Assembly: GCF_001648555.1 (NCBI RefSeq)
Contig: NZ_LQXM01000030.1
Span: forward strand, 1 to 64,000
DNA length: 64,000 bases
Reading direction: 5' to 3'
Source: Rossellomorea aquimaris TF-12
GTDB taxonomy: Bacteria > Bacillota > Bacilli > Bacillales > Bacillaceae_B
Under the pieces are notes generated by a model, which saw only the letters and a program-made list of their open reading frames with translations, was not told where the DNA came from and did no database searches. Both the position numbers and the translations under genes were made by a program. This document shows positions 37,888 through 47,014 of the stretch, in pieces. Each line of letters opens with the position of its first letter. The first letter of the stretch is position 1.

Positions 37888-38625
37888 ATGGATATTAAGT
37901 TAATAGCATTAGATATGGATGGAACTCTAGTGAATCATGAGGGAGATGTTTCTCCTGAGAATGAACGAGCTATTCAACAAGCAAAAGAGAAAGGAATTCA
38001 TGTGGTGTTAAGTACAGGGCGTTCCCTTACTAGAGCCAGGGATATTTCTGATCAGTTAGGTCGCTCATCCTACCTGGTCACTGTGAATGGCGGAGAAATA
38101 TACGATCATGACTATCAATTAGTAGATAGTACTCCACTAGACACGGAGCTGGTAAAACATCTTTGGAAATTAAAACAGGAGCACGATGTGTATTTCTGGT
38201 CAACCACTAAACAAGGACTGTTTAATAGTAGAAATCCCTTTGACCAGGAAATTGATACTTATGATTGGTTAAAGTTTGGATACGACATTAAGGATGATGA
38301 AGTACGTCAAGTCATTCGGGATGAACTAATGAAAAACGAAGCACTTGAGATTACAAACTCAAGTCCAACAAATATAGAAATTAACCCTGCCGGCGTTAAT
38401 AAAGCAGCAGCCTTAGTAAAAGTTTGTAAGTGGTTGGATTTATCCATGGATCAAGTGATGGCTGTTGGAGATAGTATGAATGACATTGCCATGATACGGG
38501 AAGCAGGGTTAGGCGTAGCAATGGGAAATGCTCAAGAAGAAGTCAAACAGGCGGCTAATTGGGTAACTGGAATAAACACGGATCATGGCGTAGCTCAAGC
38601 CATTGATCGAATTCTTACATCTTGA
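37888..38625 (+). CDS. Cof-type HAD-IIB hydrolase (sugar-phosphate phosphatase family)
   Basis: A 245-residue HAD phosphatase: motif I ALDMDGTLV with both Asp, motif II STGRS, motif III Lys in NPAGVNKAAAL and motif IV GDSMNDIAMI, with an inserted C2 cap between. Cytosolic; substrates of the Cof family are usually phosphorylated sugars or FMN. Start at 37888 because GAGGT lies 8 nt upstream. An open frame reaches 37837 but lacks a site. Confidence 0.92.
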   Translation: MDIKLIALDMDGTLVNHEGDVSPENERAIQQAKEKGIHVVLSTGRSLTRARDISDQLGRSSYLVTVNGGEIYDHDYQLVDSTPLDTELVKHLWKLKQEHDVYFWSTTKQGLFNSRNPFDQEIDTYDWLKFGYDIKDDEVRQVIRDELMKNEALEITNSSPTNIEINPAGVNKAAALVKVCKWLDLSMDQVMAVGDSMNDIAMIREAGLGVAMGNAQEEVKQAANWVTGINTDHGVAQAIDRILTS

Positions 38626-38634
38626 AAAACATGA

Positions 38635-38669
38635 ATGGAAAAAGTTAATATAACTTTTTCCATTTTTTG
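38635..38669 (+). terminator. HAD-hydrolase gene terminator
   Basis: ATGGAAAAAGTTA / TAACTTTTTCCAT hairpin followed by TTTTTG. Confidence 0.88.
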
Positions 38670-38738
38670 TTACAAACGTCTATCCTACACTGTAACCGGC
38701 CATACTGATAAAAATCGATAGGATAAGGACAAACTCTT

Positions 38739-39251
38739 ATGTATTTACTTTTAATCGTCATCGCCTATATATTAATCGCTATCAAATTCATGAATTGGAG
38801 CCGGTGGAAGGAGTATTATCCAACCATCCAATTCTACGTGATCGGGGACCTTCTATATAATTTTGTCTTTTACCATCATACTTTGTGGGCATACAAAGGA
38901 GCTTCCTGGAAGTGGCTAAACCATACCTTTATTTCTCTTACCTTTACCTTCACGGTGATTCCCATAGCCCTCATGTTTTTCCTTCAGTACTATCCAAAAG
39001 GCAAGAAACGTTTTCTATATTTGTTTCTTTGGGTTCTTTATTTCACCCTACTTGAGCTGTTTTTCTCTAAAATAGGATTATTTGTTTATGATAATGGCTG
39101 GAATCTATGGTGGTCTGCCCTATTCAATGTAGTTACTTTCTCTATGATTTCTTTGCATTTTAAAAAACCAGTGGTAGCACTCATCATTTCAGTTCCACTC
39201 ATTGCGGTTTTGCTATTATTCTTTCATCCTTTGCTTCATGAATTGAAGTAA
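38739..39251 (+). CDS. CBO0543-like membrane protein
   Basis: A 170-residue membrane protein with five predicted spans. MNWSRWKEYYPTIQFYVIGD and NFVFYHHTLW are characteristic of a family of Firmicute membrane proteins known as CBO0543. AAGGAC precedes the ATG. No enzymatic motif. Function unknown. Confidence 0.78.
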   Translation: MYLLLIVIAYILIAIKFMNWSRWKEYYPTIQFYVIGDLLYNFVFYHHTLWAYKGASWKWLNHTFISLTFTFTVIPIALMFFLQYYPKGKKRFLYLFLWVLYFTLLELFFSKIGLFVYDNGWNLWWSALFNVVTFSMISLHFKKPVVALIISVPLIAVLLLFFHPLLHELK

Positions 39252-39326
39252 TTTTATTTAAAGGGTAACTCACATCAAAAAGTTCAGTGTCCTGAGGTTC
39301 GTCTATATCTCCCAAAGCAACGTGAT

Positions 39327-39812
39327 TTATTTATCCAACTCTTCCTTTAAAGCGTTAATAGCTTCCAGTACCTCTTGAATATTATCCTTATGATTCATCT
39401 TGTTTCTAGCATGTAGTAATGACGGTCGAACAGACTCCACTGAACGTCCAAACTCATACATCCATTCGTACCTTGGAACCATCCAGGTATGGAAATGATG
39501 AGTCGTATCTTCGTTGTAAAAATAATAAACATATTCAATTCCCAATACTTCTCTTTGAGCCTTTCTTATCTTAGTTAAAAGAGTGATGTAATCAATTTTT
39601 TCAGCTTCTGTTAATTCATCAAAGCATTTAATATGCCTTTTAGATGCTAAGATAATCAACCCTTTAATTGGATAAGCAACGTCCTGATGGGCGTGAAAGT
39701 GCTCCGTTTCTATTACCACACCCCCATCGGGTTCAATGAGTCCACTGGTTAAGGCACAGCTTAAACATTCTACGTCTACTGTTTCTCCGTTTGATAGTGT
39801 TATTTTTCTCAT
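39327..39812 (-). CDS. HIT-superfamily protein with divergent histidine triad
   Basis: A 161-residue protein related to HIT hydrolases of the diadenosine tetraphosphate hydrolase type: YPIKGLIILASKRHIKCFDEL is the HIT core, and the catalytic strand reads THHFHTWMVPRY, where the third position of the usual HxHxH triad is Trp. Two Cys (ECLSCAL) lie near the N terminus. It may keep nucleotide binding with altered chemistry. Confidence 0.78.
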   Translation of the reverse strand: MRKITLSNGETVDVECLSCALTSGLIEPDGGVVIETEHFHAHQDVAYPIKGLIILASKRHIKCFDELTEAEKIDYITLLTKIRKAQREVLGIEYVYYFYNEDTTHHFHTWMVPRYEWMYEFGRSVESVRPSLLHARNKMNHKDNIQEVLEAINALKEELDK

Positions 39813-39851
39813 GTTTTTTTCTCCTGGCTGGTTAAGTATTTTTTATGAATA

Positions 39852-40655
39852 TTAACTTATTAACCAATCTTTGATTAGCTCTTGTACTATTTCACGTTTT
39901 TCTATTTGAAGCATATGACCTGCTTTATTTAAAACGACAAATGTGGCATTAGGAAGCTTTTCTAGAAGAAAATAGTGATCTTTATATCCACAGATTGAAT
40001 CTTGTTTTCCTACTATTATGAGAGCAGATTGAGAAAGACTCTCTAAACCTTTAAAGGGTTCTTCAGAAAGGAAATAGCCATTTTCTCTCCAATTTGATGA
40101 TAGAAAATCTTTATTGGCTAGTGAACGTCCAGGTTGAATTTCATCTAAAAAGCATTGAATACTTTCTTCGCTTTGATCGTTCATCAACGTTTCAAATGCT
40201 CTTTTAATATCAGGATCCAATGTATTTAATAATTCCTCATCCTTTTTAAAAACCATTTTTTCTGGAAGATTTCTTTCTTTTAGATGGAGTGCAGTAGCCA
40301 TTAAACAAATACTCTTAACATTATTTCGTTTTTGACGCAAAATTCCTTGAGCTAAATATCCACCATATGAAAAACCAATAAGAGAAAAATCTTCGTTCGG
40401 TATGGTCTTATCAATAAATTCTAAAATATTTGAAAGCATATCATCTGAAGAGCTGAAATGATTGTCAATTAAACTTCGACCATGAGCAGGTAAATCTATG
40501 TATATTCTCTGAAACCCTTCTATATCATTAAAGATTGGCTCAATCCATGTCTTCATGGACCTGTGGTCTGTCCCCATTGAATGCAATATTACGATTGGAA
40601 AGCCATTTCCGACAACTTCGTAATAAATACTTCCTTTTGTAACTAAGCAATTCAT
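39852..40655 (-). CDS. Alpha/beta hydrolase
   Basis: A 267-residue alpha/beta-hydrolase: oxyanion strand HSMGTDHRSM, nucleophile elbow GFSYGGYLAQG, acid in VGKQDSICGYKDH and catalytic His in NKAGHMLQIEK. Cytosolic, no signal peptide. Start at 40655 with GGAG 9 nt upstream; an earlier GTG is overlapped by that site. Follows the GNAT gene by 29 bp and may be cotranscribed. Substrate unknown. Confidence 0.88.
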   Translation of the reverse strand: MNCLVTKGSIYYEVVGNGFPIVILHSMGTDHRSMKTWIEPIFNDIEGFQRIYIDLPAHGRSLIDNHFSSSDDMLSNILEFIDKTIPNEDFSLIGFSYGGYLAQGILRQKRNNVKSICLMATALHLKERNLPEKMVFKKDEELLNTLDPDIKRAFETLMNDQSEESIQCFLDEIQPGRSLANKDFLSSNWRENGYFLSEEPFKGLESLSQSALIIVGKQDSICGYKDHYFLLEKLPNATFVVLNKAGHMLQIEKREIVQELIKDWLIS

Positions 40656-40684
40656 ACATTTTTTCTCCACTTCTATATTCGATT

Positions 40685-41146
40685 TTAAAGGGAATATCTT
40701 TTCTGCAAATCCATATTCATTTCAATCTCGTTATCAGTTTGTTCTACCCTTTTAAAACCTACTTTTTCATACACGCAAATGGCTGCCTTGTTTTCTGAAT
40801 CCACAACTAATTTAATGTTGTTAAGTTTACGATTATAGTGTTCAATGCCAAACTCTATTCCTTGATTGACAAATTTCACTCCTAAACCTTTACCTACTAA
40901 ATCAGGTTTTAAAGCCAATCCTATTTCCATAGTCGATCCCTTTATATTAAACTCAAATAAACCGGCAGCCTCGTTGTCTATGAATGCTACAAATCCATCG
41001 CAGCCTCCGGGGCCAATCAACGTTCCAGACTTCTCAAATGAATTAAAATAAGGGGTCATTAATACTTCTTCAATGAAACCTTCATAATTCCAAGAATCAA
41101 TTTCTTTTACATATTCCATAGTGATAGGTTTAAAAATGAAATCCAT
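40685..41146 (-). CDS. GNAT family acetyltransferase
   Basis: A 153-residue acetyltransferase: acetyl-CoA motif A KPDLVGKGLGVKFVNQGIEF and motif B LVVDSENKAAICVYEKVGF. AAAGGAGC before the ATG. Substrate not predictable. First of a two-gene unit with the alpha/beta hydrolase; a 21-bp periodic array lies 60 bp upstream of its start. Confidence 0.9.
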   Translation of the reverse strand: MDFIFKPITMEYVKEIDSWNYEGFIEEVLMTPYFNSFEKSGTLIGPGGCDGFVAFIDNEAAGLFEFNIKGSTMEIGLALKPDLVGKGLGVKFVNQGIEFGIEHYNRKLNNIKLVVDSENKAAICVYEKVGFKRVEQTDNEIEMNMDLQKRYSL

Positions 41147-41205
41147 TTGCTTTAGCTCCTTTAGCTGAAAAATATCGCTTCGTTATTGAACAAGTACTCG
41201 AATAC

Positions 41206-41331
41206 TTATCCGTTACTTTGGTCGGTTAATCCATATGAATCAGAGGTTTATCCGTTACTTTGGTGGATTTATACGTAAAATTCATAGATTTTCCCGTGAA
41301 TGCCTCCCATTTTTGCGTATCATTGTGAACA
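41206..41331 (+). repeat. 21-bp periodic array A (six units, word TTATCCGT)
   Basis: Units start at 41206, 41227, 41248, 41269, 41290 and 41311, exactly 21 bp apart. Their first eight bases are TTATCCGT, TAATCCAT, TTATCCGT, TTATACGT, TTTCCCGT and TTTTGCGT. Units 1 and 3 are near-identical throughout; the others agree mainly in the word. It lies between the GNAT gene start and the clpE terminator. Confidence 0.8.
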
Positions 41332-41411
41332 ACGATAATGATTCTAATTAAAATTTAATGGGATTAAGTTTTATTTTAGCATTAAATTCCATTCTCTTGG
41401 CATTCTTACAT

Positions 41412-41446
41412 AAAAAAGAGAGGCCTTTTGAATGGCCTCCCTTTTT
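41412..41446 (-). terminator. clpE terminator
   Basis: GAGGCC / GGCCTC hairpin extended by A/T pairs, T run on both strands, directly after the clpE stop. Confidence 0.85.
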
Positions 41447-43582
41447 TTATATTTTAGTAACTACGATTTCATTTTCATTTAGTGAAACTCTAACATTACT
41501 TACGTTTTCTTCTTCTAATAATAAATCTGCGATCTTATCTTCCACTCTTTCCTGGATGACACGGCGAAGTGGTCGCGCACCAAATTCAGGGTGGTAGCCA
41601 AGATCAACTAACTTCTCTTTTGCATCCTGTTCAATTGTCATTGTAATGTTTTGCTCCGTTAACTCTTTTTGTAAATCCGTTAACATGAGCTCAAGGATTT
41701 GAAGTAATTGATCCTTATTAAGGGAATCAAACTCAATGATACTGTCAAAACGGTTTAAAAATTCCGGCTTAAAGTACGCACCAAGAGATTGAAGAATCGT
41801 TGTTTCTTTTATGGCATCGGTGCCACCGGTGTCAAACCCTACGACTGGTGCTTCTTTATCTGTCACTCCAGCATTACTTGTCATAATAATGACTGTTTCC
41901 TTAAAGTTCACTGTTCTACCCTGACTGTCTGTTAAACGACCGTCTTCAAGGATTTGCAGGAACATGTGCTGAACATCTGGATGAGCTTTTTCAATTTCAT
42001 CCAGTAAAATGATGGAATAAGGATTTCTTCTTACTTTTTCAGTTAATTGTCCTGATTCTTCATGACCTACATAACCAGGAGGTGAACCAATCAGCTTAGA
42101 GACAGAATGCTTCTCCATATATTCACTCATGTCTAATCTAAGCATGGCATCTTTTGATCCGAATAGTTCTTCCGCAAGGGTTTTGGTCAGCTCCGTTTTC
42201 CCTACACCAGTTGGCCCGACAAATAGAAAGGTTCCAATTGGACGGTGCTTTGCTTTTAACCCTGCACGACTTCGACGGATTGCTTTCGATACTTTCTTCA
42301 CGGCTTCTTCCTGGCCAATAACGTTGTTTGAAAGATTCTCTTCCAATGACTTCATACGTTTGCGGTCATCACGGTGAAGCTTTCCGACGGGAATACCTGT
42401 TTTTGCCTCAATAATCGTTTGAATTAATTCTTTTTCAACTACAGCCTTACTGTTGTCTCCATTTGAGTGTAGTTGTTTTTCAATCTCAGTTTCCTGATCC
42501 CGCAGAATCGCTGCTTGTTCATAGTTCTCTTCTTTCGTGGCAAGTTCTTTTTTGGCTTTTACATCATTTAATTTCTTATGAATAACTGAAATGTCTTTTC
42601 CTTCAAATTGGAGATTCATTTTAGATCCAGCTTCATCTAATAAATCAATGGCTTTATCTGGTAAGAAACGATCTTGAATATAACGGTGGGACAAACTTAC
42701 ACATGCTTCAATGGCCTCATCTGAAAATTGCACACCATGATATTCTTCATACTTTTCTTTCAGGCCTTTTAAAATATTGATTGATTGTTCGATTGACGGC
42801 TCGTTTACCATAACTGGCTGAAAACGACGTTCAAGGGCTGCATCCTTTTCAATTTGTCTGTACTCTTTTAACGTTGTGGCTCCAATCACTTGCAGTTCGC
42901 CACGAGCTAATGCAGGTTTTAAAATGTTGCCTGCATCCATAGATCCTTCAGCCGAACCAGCACCCACCAGCTGATGGATTTCATCAATAAATAACATGAC
43001 ATTTTTCCGATTTTGAAGCTCACTAATGATGGCTTTTAGTCGCTCTTCGAAGGAACCACGTACTCCTGTACCTGCTGTTAGAGACGCTACATCCATGACA
43101 TAAACCTCTTTATTGATTAATTTTGATGGTACAGTTCCTTCCACAATTTTAAGAGCTAACCCTTCTGCAATCGCTGTTTTCCCTACACCAGGCTCACCGA
43201 TAAGAACGGGATTATTTTTATTGCGACGGTTTAAGATTTCTATCACACGCTCAACTTCTTTATCTCGACCAATCACGGGATCAATCAGTCCCGCTTTCGC
43301 CGCATGAGTGACATTACGACCAAATTGATCCAGTATTCCGTTTCCACCTTGCCCGTTTTGGGTATTTGGTTCTTGTGGATGTTTATTTTGAAACCCTTGT
43401 GGTTGAGTACCGCCCATGCTTATTCCTTTAAATAATTCATCAAAAGGAAAGCTTGATGTTGGTATTTTTGCCTGCTGCTCCTTAAAGCAGCTTGAACACA
43501 TACGCATGCTCGCTTTCTGTCCATTCAGTTGGGTATATACTTCTACGGTAGCTTGATTATGCTGACATACTTGACATTTCAT
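41447..43582 (-). CDS. clpE: ClpE, ATP-dependent Clp unfoldase
   Basis: HSP100 unfoldase that works with ClpP on aggregated proteins. About 711 aa. The ClpE-specific zinc finger (CQVCQHNQ ... CSSC) is at the N terminus in place of the ClpC repeat domain. It is followed by AAA1 (Walker [10 protein letters not shown], Walker [12 protein letters not shown]), a short UVR-type coiled middle ([21 protein letters not shown]) and AAA2 ([20 protein letters not shown]). ATG used; a TTG one codon earlier is possible after AGGAGG. CtsR operators lie upstream. Confidence 0.96.
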   Translation of the reverse strand: MKCQVCQHNQATVEVYTQLNGQKASMRMCSSCFKEQQAKIPTSSFPFDELFKGISMGGTQPQGFQNKHPQEPNTQNGQGGNGILDQFGRNVTHAAKAGLIDPVIGRDKEVERVIEILNRRNKNNPVLIGEPGVGKTAIAEGLALKIVEGTVPSKLINKEVYVMDVASLTAGTGVRGSFEERLKAIISELQNRKNVMLFIDEIHQLVGAGSAEGSMDAGNILKPALARGELQVIGATTLKEYRQIEKDAALERRFQPVMVNEPSIEQSINILKGLKEKYEEYHGVQFSDEAIEACVSLSHRYIQDRFLPDKAIDLLDEAGSKMNLQFEGKDISVIHKKLNDVKAKKELATKEENYEQAAILRDQETEIEKQLHSNGDNSKAVVEKELIQTIIEAKTGIPVGKLHRDDRKRMKSLEENLSNNVIGQEEAVKKVSKAIRRSRAGLKAKHRPIGTFLFVGPTGVGKTELTKTLAEELFGSKDAMLRLDMSEYMEKHSVSKLIGSPPGYVGHEESGQLTEKVRRNPYSIILLDEIEKAHPDVQHMFLQILEDGRLTDSQGRTVNFKETVIIMTSNAGVTDKEAPVVGFDTGGTDAIKETTILQSLGAYFKPEFLNRFDSIIEFDSLNKDQLLQILELMLTDLQKELTEQNITMTIEQDAKEKLVDLGYHPEFGARPLRRVIQERVEDKIADLLLEEENVSNVRVSLNENEIVVTKI

Positions 43583-43646
43583 CAATACATAACCTCCTAT
43601 ATATCATCTTATTTACAGCAATTATCTAAAATTTTTTTAAGGTCTT

Positions 43647-43703
43647 TTTGACTTTGACTTTCTTTGACCTTATAAACCAAGTATACTTTGACCTATTTTG
43701 ACT
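43647..43703 (-). promoter_or_regulatory. CtsR operators of clpE
   Basis: CtsR heptad pairs (consensus RGTCAAA-N3-RGTCAAA, on the minus strand) at 43687-43703 (AGTCAAA-ATA-GGTCAAA) and 43653-43669 (GGTCAAA-GAA-AGTCAAA), with a further heptad at 43647-43653. The array is placed across the promoter, as in B. subtilis clpE, which has several heptads. Confidence 0.92.
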
Positions 43704-43708
43704 TTCAA
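43680..43708 (-). promoter_or_regulatory. clpE sigma-A promoter
   Basis: TTGAAA (43703-43708), 17-bp spacer, TATACT (43680-43685) on the minus strand. The first CtsR site fills the spacer, so bound CtsR would exclude RNA polymerase. Confidence 0.82.
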
Positions 43709-43805
43709 GATTTTTGCTTATGGGAATTTTCGGTAACGAAGGAAGCATTGAAGGTTTTTAAAATGATACAATAAAGGTACCCATTGAATTTTTGGAGGTG
43801 ATAAG

Positions 43806-44948
43806 ATGGTTTCCAACATTTCGTCAGAAATTGTCATGGATGAATGGAACCATTTGTTCTTACATATTAATTGGTTGGATATTCTATTGTTTTTTGTTTA
43901 TGTTTTGCTCATCTTTTTGGCAAGATGGATTATTCTTTATTTGACAAAAAAGATTAAATCAGAGAACCATCCCTTTTTGAATCAAGTAGAATCACTGACC
44001 AGGTATATCCTGAACTGGGTGACAACTTATGGCATCCTTCTCTTTATGCTGTTTTATTTTTCTGAATCGAATTGGCTGACGAAGGAAATTATTTCAATTG
44101 GTAATGTGAAAATTACGATCTTTCTTATCATCATTGCTATTTTAATTATTTCTTTAGCAAACAGAGCGTCGAATGTAATCACTAAATATATTTTACCGAA
44201 TGTGTATCGTCGATATCACCTGGATCGTGGGATTCAGTTTACGTTTGATCGGATTTTTCATTATAGTGTGATGGTTATTGCCTTTGTTGTCAGCTTAACG
44301 ACTGTCGGGATAGATCTTAGTGCCTTAACTGTATTTGCAGGAATGCTTGGTGTTGGGATTGGGTTTGGCTTGCAAAACATTGCTTCGAACTTTATCTCAG
44401 GAATCATTTTATTATTTGAACGTCCCATTAAGGTAGGGGACCGTGTAATAGTAGATGACATTATTGGGGATGTTGAGAGAATAAATATGAGGGCAACAAT
44501 CATCAAAACCCTGGATAATGAACACATTATTGTCCCAAACTCATATTTTCTTGAAGAACAGGTGGTCAATCGTTCATATAGTGATCCACGATTACGATTG
44601 GTTATTCCTATTGGTGTCGCATACGGAACGGATGTAGAAAAGGTACGAGAACTCCTTTTACAGGTTGCAGAGGAGGAAAAGAGTGTCTCTGATACAGTGT
44701 TACTCTATCCAAAGCCCTTCGTTAATTTCGTAGGATTCGGCAACTCTTCTTTAGACTTTGAACTGTTTGTATGGATAACAGACCCTAATCAAGTGGTTGT
44801 GATAAAGAGTAATATTAATTTTAGAATCAATAAAATACTCGCTCAACATCAAGTTGAAATTCCATTTCCACAACGAGATTTACATATTCGAAGTGTTGAT
44901 TCAGGGATTATGAAGGGCGTTTATAAAGATGCTAATGATCATGAGTGA
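43806..44948 (+). CDS. MscS-family mechanosensitive channel
   Basis: A 380-residue MscS-like channel with four or five N-terminal membrane spans. The pore-lining helix and following beta domain are GMLGVGIGFGLQNIASNFISGIILLFERPIKVGDRVIVDD, the family signature. GGAGGTG precedes the ATG. It would act in release of solutes upon osmotic downshock. Divergent from clpE. Confidence 0.93.
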   Translation: MVSNISSEIVMDEWNHLFLHINWLDILLFFVYVLLIFLARWIILYLTKKIKSENHPFLNQVESLTRYILNWVTTYGILLFMLFYFSESNWLTKEIISIGNVKITIFLIIIAILIISLANRASNVITKYILPNVYRRYHLDRGIQFTFDRIFHYSVMVIAFVVSLTTVGIDLSALTVFAGMLGVGIGFGLQNIASNFISGIILLFERPIKVGDRVIVDDIIGDVERINMRATIIKTLDNEHIIVPNSYFLEEQVVNRSYSDPRLRLVIPIGVAYGTDVEKVRELLLQVAEEEKSVSDTVLLYPKPFVNFVGFGNSSLDFELFVWITDPNQVVVIKSNINFRINKILAQHQVEIPFPQRDLHIRSVDSGIMKGVYKDANDHE

Positions 44949-44965
44949 GACTTATATGTACGAAA

Positions 44966-44998
44966 GAAAAGCTGGGTTAAACTAACCCAGCTTTTCTT
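44966..44998. terminator. Bidirectional terminator between mscS and the 108-aa gene
   Basis: AAAGCTGGGTTA-AAC-TAACCCAGCTTT hairpin between convergent genes. Confidence 0.87.
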
Positions 44999-45003
44999 CA
45001 TCT

Positions 45004-45330
45004 TTACCACATATCTGTGGGATCAATACCATATTTCAGGTATTCTCTCATTTCGCTTAACTCTTCCTTGATTTCTTCTATTTCTTCTTGATTATTAGTT
45101 GAATCTTGATTTAATACTTTTTCAACCATAGGAATTACATTCATCAAATTCGATAAGACTTCTGATGATGTACCTTCATTTTTTTTGACTAAATCTGCTA
45201 GTGTACCTCCTTCTAATAAAGGAGTAAGAGACGTTTTAATCGATTCTAAATTAAAAGATTTCCCGTTTTGTTTTGCATATTGTGTTACTAAACTCAACAG
45301 AGCTTCTGCTGGATGTCTTTGATCACTCAT
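45004..45330 (-). CDS. Hypothetical protein (108 aa), C-terminal coiled coil
   Basis: A 108-residue acidic cytosolic protein. A helical N-terminal part (HPAEALLSLVTQYAKQNGKSF) is followed by a coiled-coil segment (NQEEIEEIKEELSEMREYLK) and the end DPTDMW. The ATG follows GAAGGGAGG. I do not recognise a family. Confidence 0.72.
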   Translation of the reverse strand: MSDQRHPAEALLSLVTQYAKQNGKSFNLESIKTSLTPLLEGGTLADLVKKNEGTSSEVLSNLMNVIPMVEKVLNQDSTNNQEEIEEIKEELSEMREYLKYGIDPTDMW

Positions 45331-45449
45331 TTCAGAATTCCTCCCTTCTTTTCAAATCTAGCTTTAAAAGAATAGTGTTTTTTGAAAGGATTCCTTGAAA
45401 GCAGCTTTCACTGTTTTCAAGGAGAATAGATACTTCCATTGCAGGTAGA

Positions 45450-45614
45450 TTAGCTAATCGCTCCAACAACTAAAAGAATCAGCAACGCAATTCCTACAAT
45501 AATGGCCGCGATAATATCAATTCCTAGTAGTACGATAAAAGCTACTAGCAACAGAACCAACAGTAGGCTGAAGAAATCGAATTCCTCTCTTGAATGACTA
45601 TTCGTATAACTCAT
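45450..45614 (-). CDS. Small hydrophobic membrane protein (54 aa)
   Basis: A 54-codon frame: polar N terminus MSYTNSHSREEFDF, then two hydrophobic stretches separated by GID (SLLLVLLLVAFIVLLGID, IIAAIIVGIALLILLVVGAIS). AGAGGTGA is 6 nt before the ATG at 45614. No homologue recognised; resembles other tiny Bacillus sporulation or stress membrane proteins only in composition. Confidence 0.75.
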   Translation of the reverse strand: MSYTNSHSREEFDFFSLLLVLLLVAFIVLLGIDIIAAIIVGIALLILLVVGAIS

Positions 45615-45741
45615 AACCTATCACCTCTCTTATTCGAGATTGGTAAAACACCTTACATAGCTATCCTATGCCTGTCCTTCTAGTAATGTTTATTATAGGA
45701 GTCTAGAAACTAGTAAAATAGTAAAGAAATTTCTATGGGGA

Positions 45742-45775
45742 CAAAAAAAAAAGAGAGGATCTCTCTCCTCTCTTC
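45742..45775 (-). terminator. Terminator of the small-ORF pair
   Basis: Minus strand AGAGAGGAGAGAGATCCTCTCT followed by nine T. Directly downstream of the two small ORFs. Confidence 0.8.
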
Positions 45776-45789
45776 TTTACTATACTAAT

Positions 45790-45888
45790 TCACGATTCAA
45801 AATAGGTTGCTTCATTACGGAATTTTTTATCCGCGCCTTCTCCACCTACTACATACAGACTATCAAACAAGACTGATTCACTACTCAT
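45790..45888 (-). CDS. Small ORF (32 aa), overlapping the ORF before it
   Basis: MSSESVLFDSLYVVGGEGAD then KKFRNEATYFES. The ATG overlaps the stop codon of the preceding small ORF (ATGAGTAG), and AAAGGTG lies 7 nt upstream, as expected for translational coupling. No family recognised. A terminator follows. Confidence 0.55.
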   Translation of the reverse strand: MSSESVLFDSLYVVGGEGADKKFRNEATYFES

Positions 45889-46000
45889 CTTTTGACACCT
45901 TTACACCTGTATTAGTCGTCATGTCCTTTCCTTGATCATCCACTCGATACTCCTCAAGCTGTTCTTCTTTACGATTACCTTTTTGGCGTTCACTTCCCAT
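45881..46000 (-). CDS. Small ORF (39 aa)
   Basis: MGSERQKGNRKEEQLEEYRV then DDQGKDMTTNTGVKVSKDE: charged, soluble, with AAGGGATG before the ATG. No family recognised; size and composition resemble small Bacillus spore or stress proteins. Confidence 0.62.
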   Translation of the reverse strand: MGSERQKGNRKEEQLEEYRVDDQGKDMTTNTGVKVSKDE

Positions 46001-46142
46001 TTTTTCATCCCTTACTCACATTATGTAAGTCATTCTGATTGACTATTACCCCAATCATTCACCAATAAACACTTATTGGAAGTATGAAAAATTATGATAT
46101 ATTAGTAGCGATAATAAGTATTTTTAAAGAAGGAGGGAAAGT

Positions 46143-46547
46143 ATGCAAATTCATGAACAATGCCCGTTTTGCAACCCACACAACGATCCAGACCAACATA
46201 TTATTTTTGAAAATGATACATGTTACTTTCTTCAACATAATCACCAGCAAAATGTCCTTGAAGGCTGTGGAGTCATTGTTCCAAAAGAGCACCGTCAAGA
46301 CGCATTCTCTCTTACCAAAGAGGAATGGACTGATACATATGATTTATTGCAGCAAGCAAAAGAATATCTGGACAAGAATTTTGCAGCAGATGGATACACC
46401 CTAGGCTGGAATGTTGGGAAGGTATCGAATCAATTTATTTTCCACAGTCATTTTCATGTAATCCCTCGATACAACGATGAGCCCTTGGCCGGAAAAGGGC
46501 TTCGTTATTGGATTAAGCAACCTGAAAACAAGCGTCCAAAAAAATAA
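46143..46547 (+). CDS. HIT family hydrolase
   Basis: A 134-residue HIT protein. N-terminal zinc Cys pair CPFC, core NVLEGCGVIVPKEH, and the full catalytic triad HSHFHVIPRY. Likely hydrolyses dinucleoside polyphosphates or nucleotide phosphoramidates. GGAGGGAAAG precedes the ATG. Unrelated in the triad to the divergent HIT protein at 39.3-39.8 kb. Confidence 0.93.
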   Translation: MQIHEQCPFCNPHNDPDQHIIFENDTCYFLQHNHQQNVLEGCGVIVPKEHRQDAFSLTKEEWTDTYDLLQQAKEYLDKNFAADGYTLGWNVGKVSNQFIFHSHFHVIPRYNDEPLAGKGLRYWIKQPENKRPKK

Positions 46548-46576
46548 TGCTCAGAGTTTTCTCTCTGAGCATTTTG
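46548..46576 (+). terminator. Terminator of the HIT gene
   Basis: TGCTCAGAG / CTCTGAGCA hairpin with TTTT after it. Confidence 0.82.
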
Positions 46577-46590
46577 ATGGATCTTATGAC

Positions 46591-46938
46591 TTAATGAAAC
46601 TCAATGAGCTCACCAACTATATAATCTTGCATCCTTTCTTTTCCTTTTTCTGTAGCCAACGTAACTGTTATGACTGCAGAACTAAATGCTTTAATTATTT
46701 CATCTTCACTTAAACCCTTGGCATAAAAGACAAATTCATTGGTATACATATTATCTTGTTCTGTCCCTTTCCCATACCAGTAACGCTTTTTATCTCACTT
46801 TTTCCAATCATCGGGGAATTCAACTTAATGAGACTGTAAGATATCTTTATCCTCCACCTTAGAATTAACGAGGAATTTTCGAAAAACCTCTCTTGTTGGA
46901 TTGTCCAATAAGCGAAGAAATGGTTGCGTTATGCGCAG
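46591..46938 (-). pseudogene. Pseudogene with two in-frame stop codons
   Basis: A single minus-strand frame of 116 codons ends in TAA at 46591. It is broken by TAA at 46825-46827 and TGA at 46795-46797 and has no frameshift. Readable parts are QPFLRLLDNPTREVFRKFLV, VEFPDDWKK, KRYWYGKGTEQDNMYTNEFV and LSEDEIIKAFSSAVITVTLA. No start codon or ribosome binding site at its upstream end, so it may also be truncated. Family not recognised. Confidence 0.7.
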
Positions 46939-47014
46939 TCAATAAAACAATGATATTTGCAAAAAATGATCAGCATCTGAAGCCTCCGACCATTTTTTTG
47001 CTATTTTTATTCAA

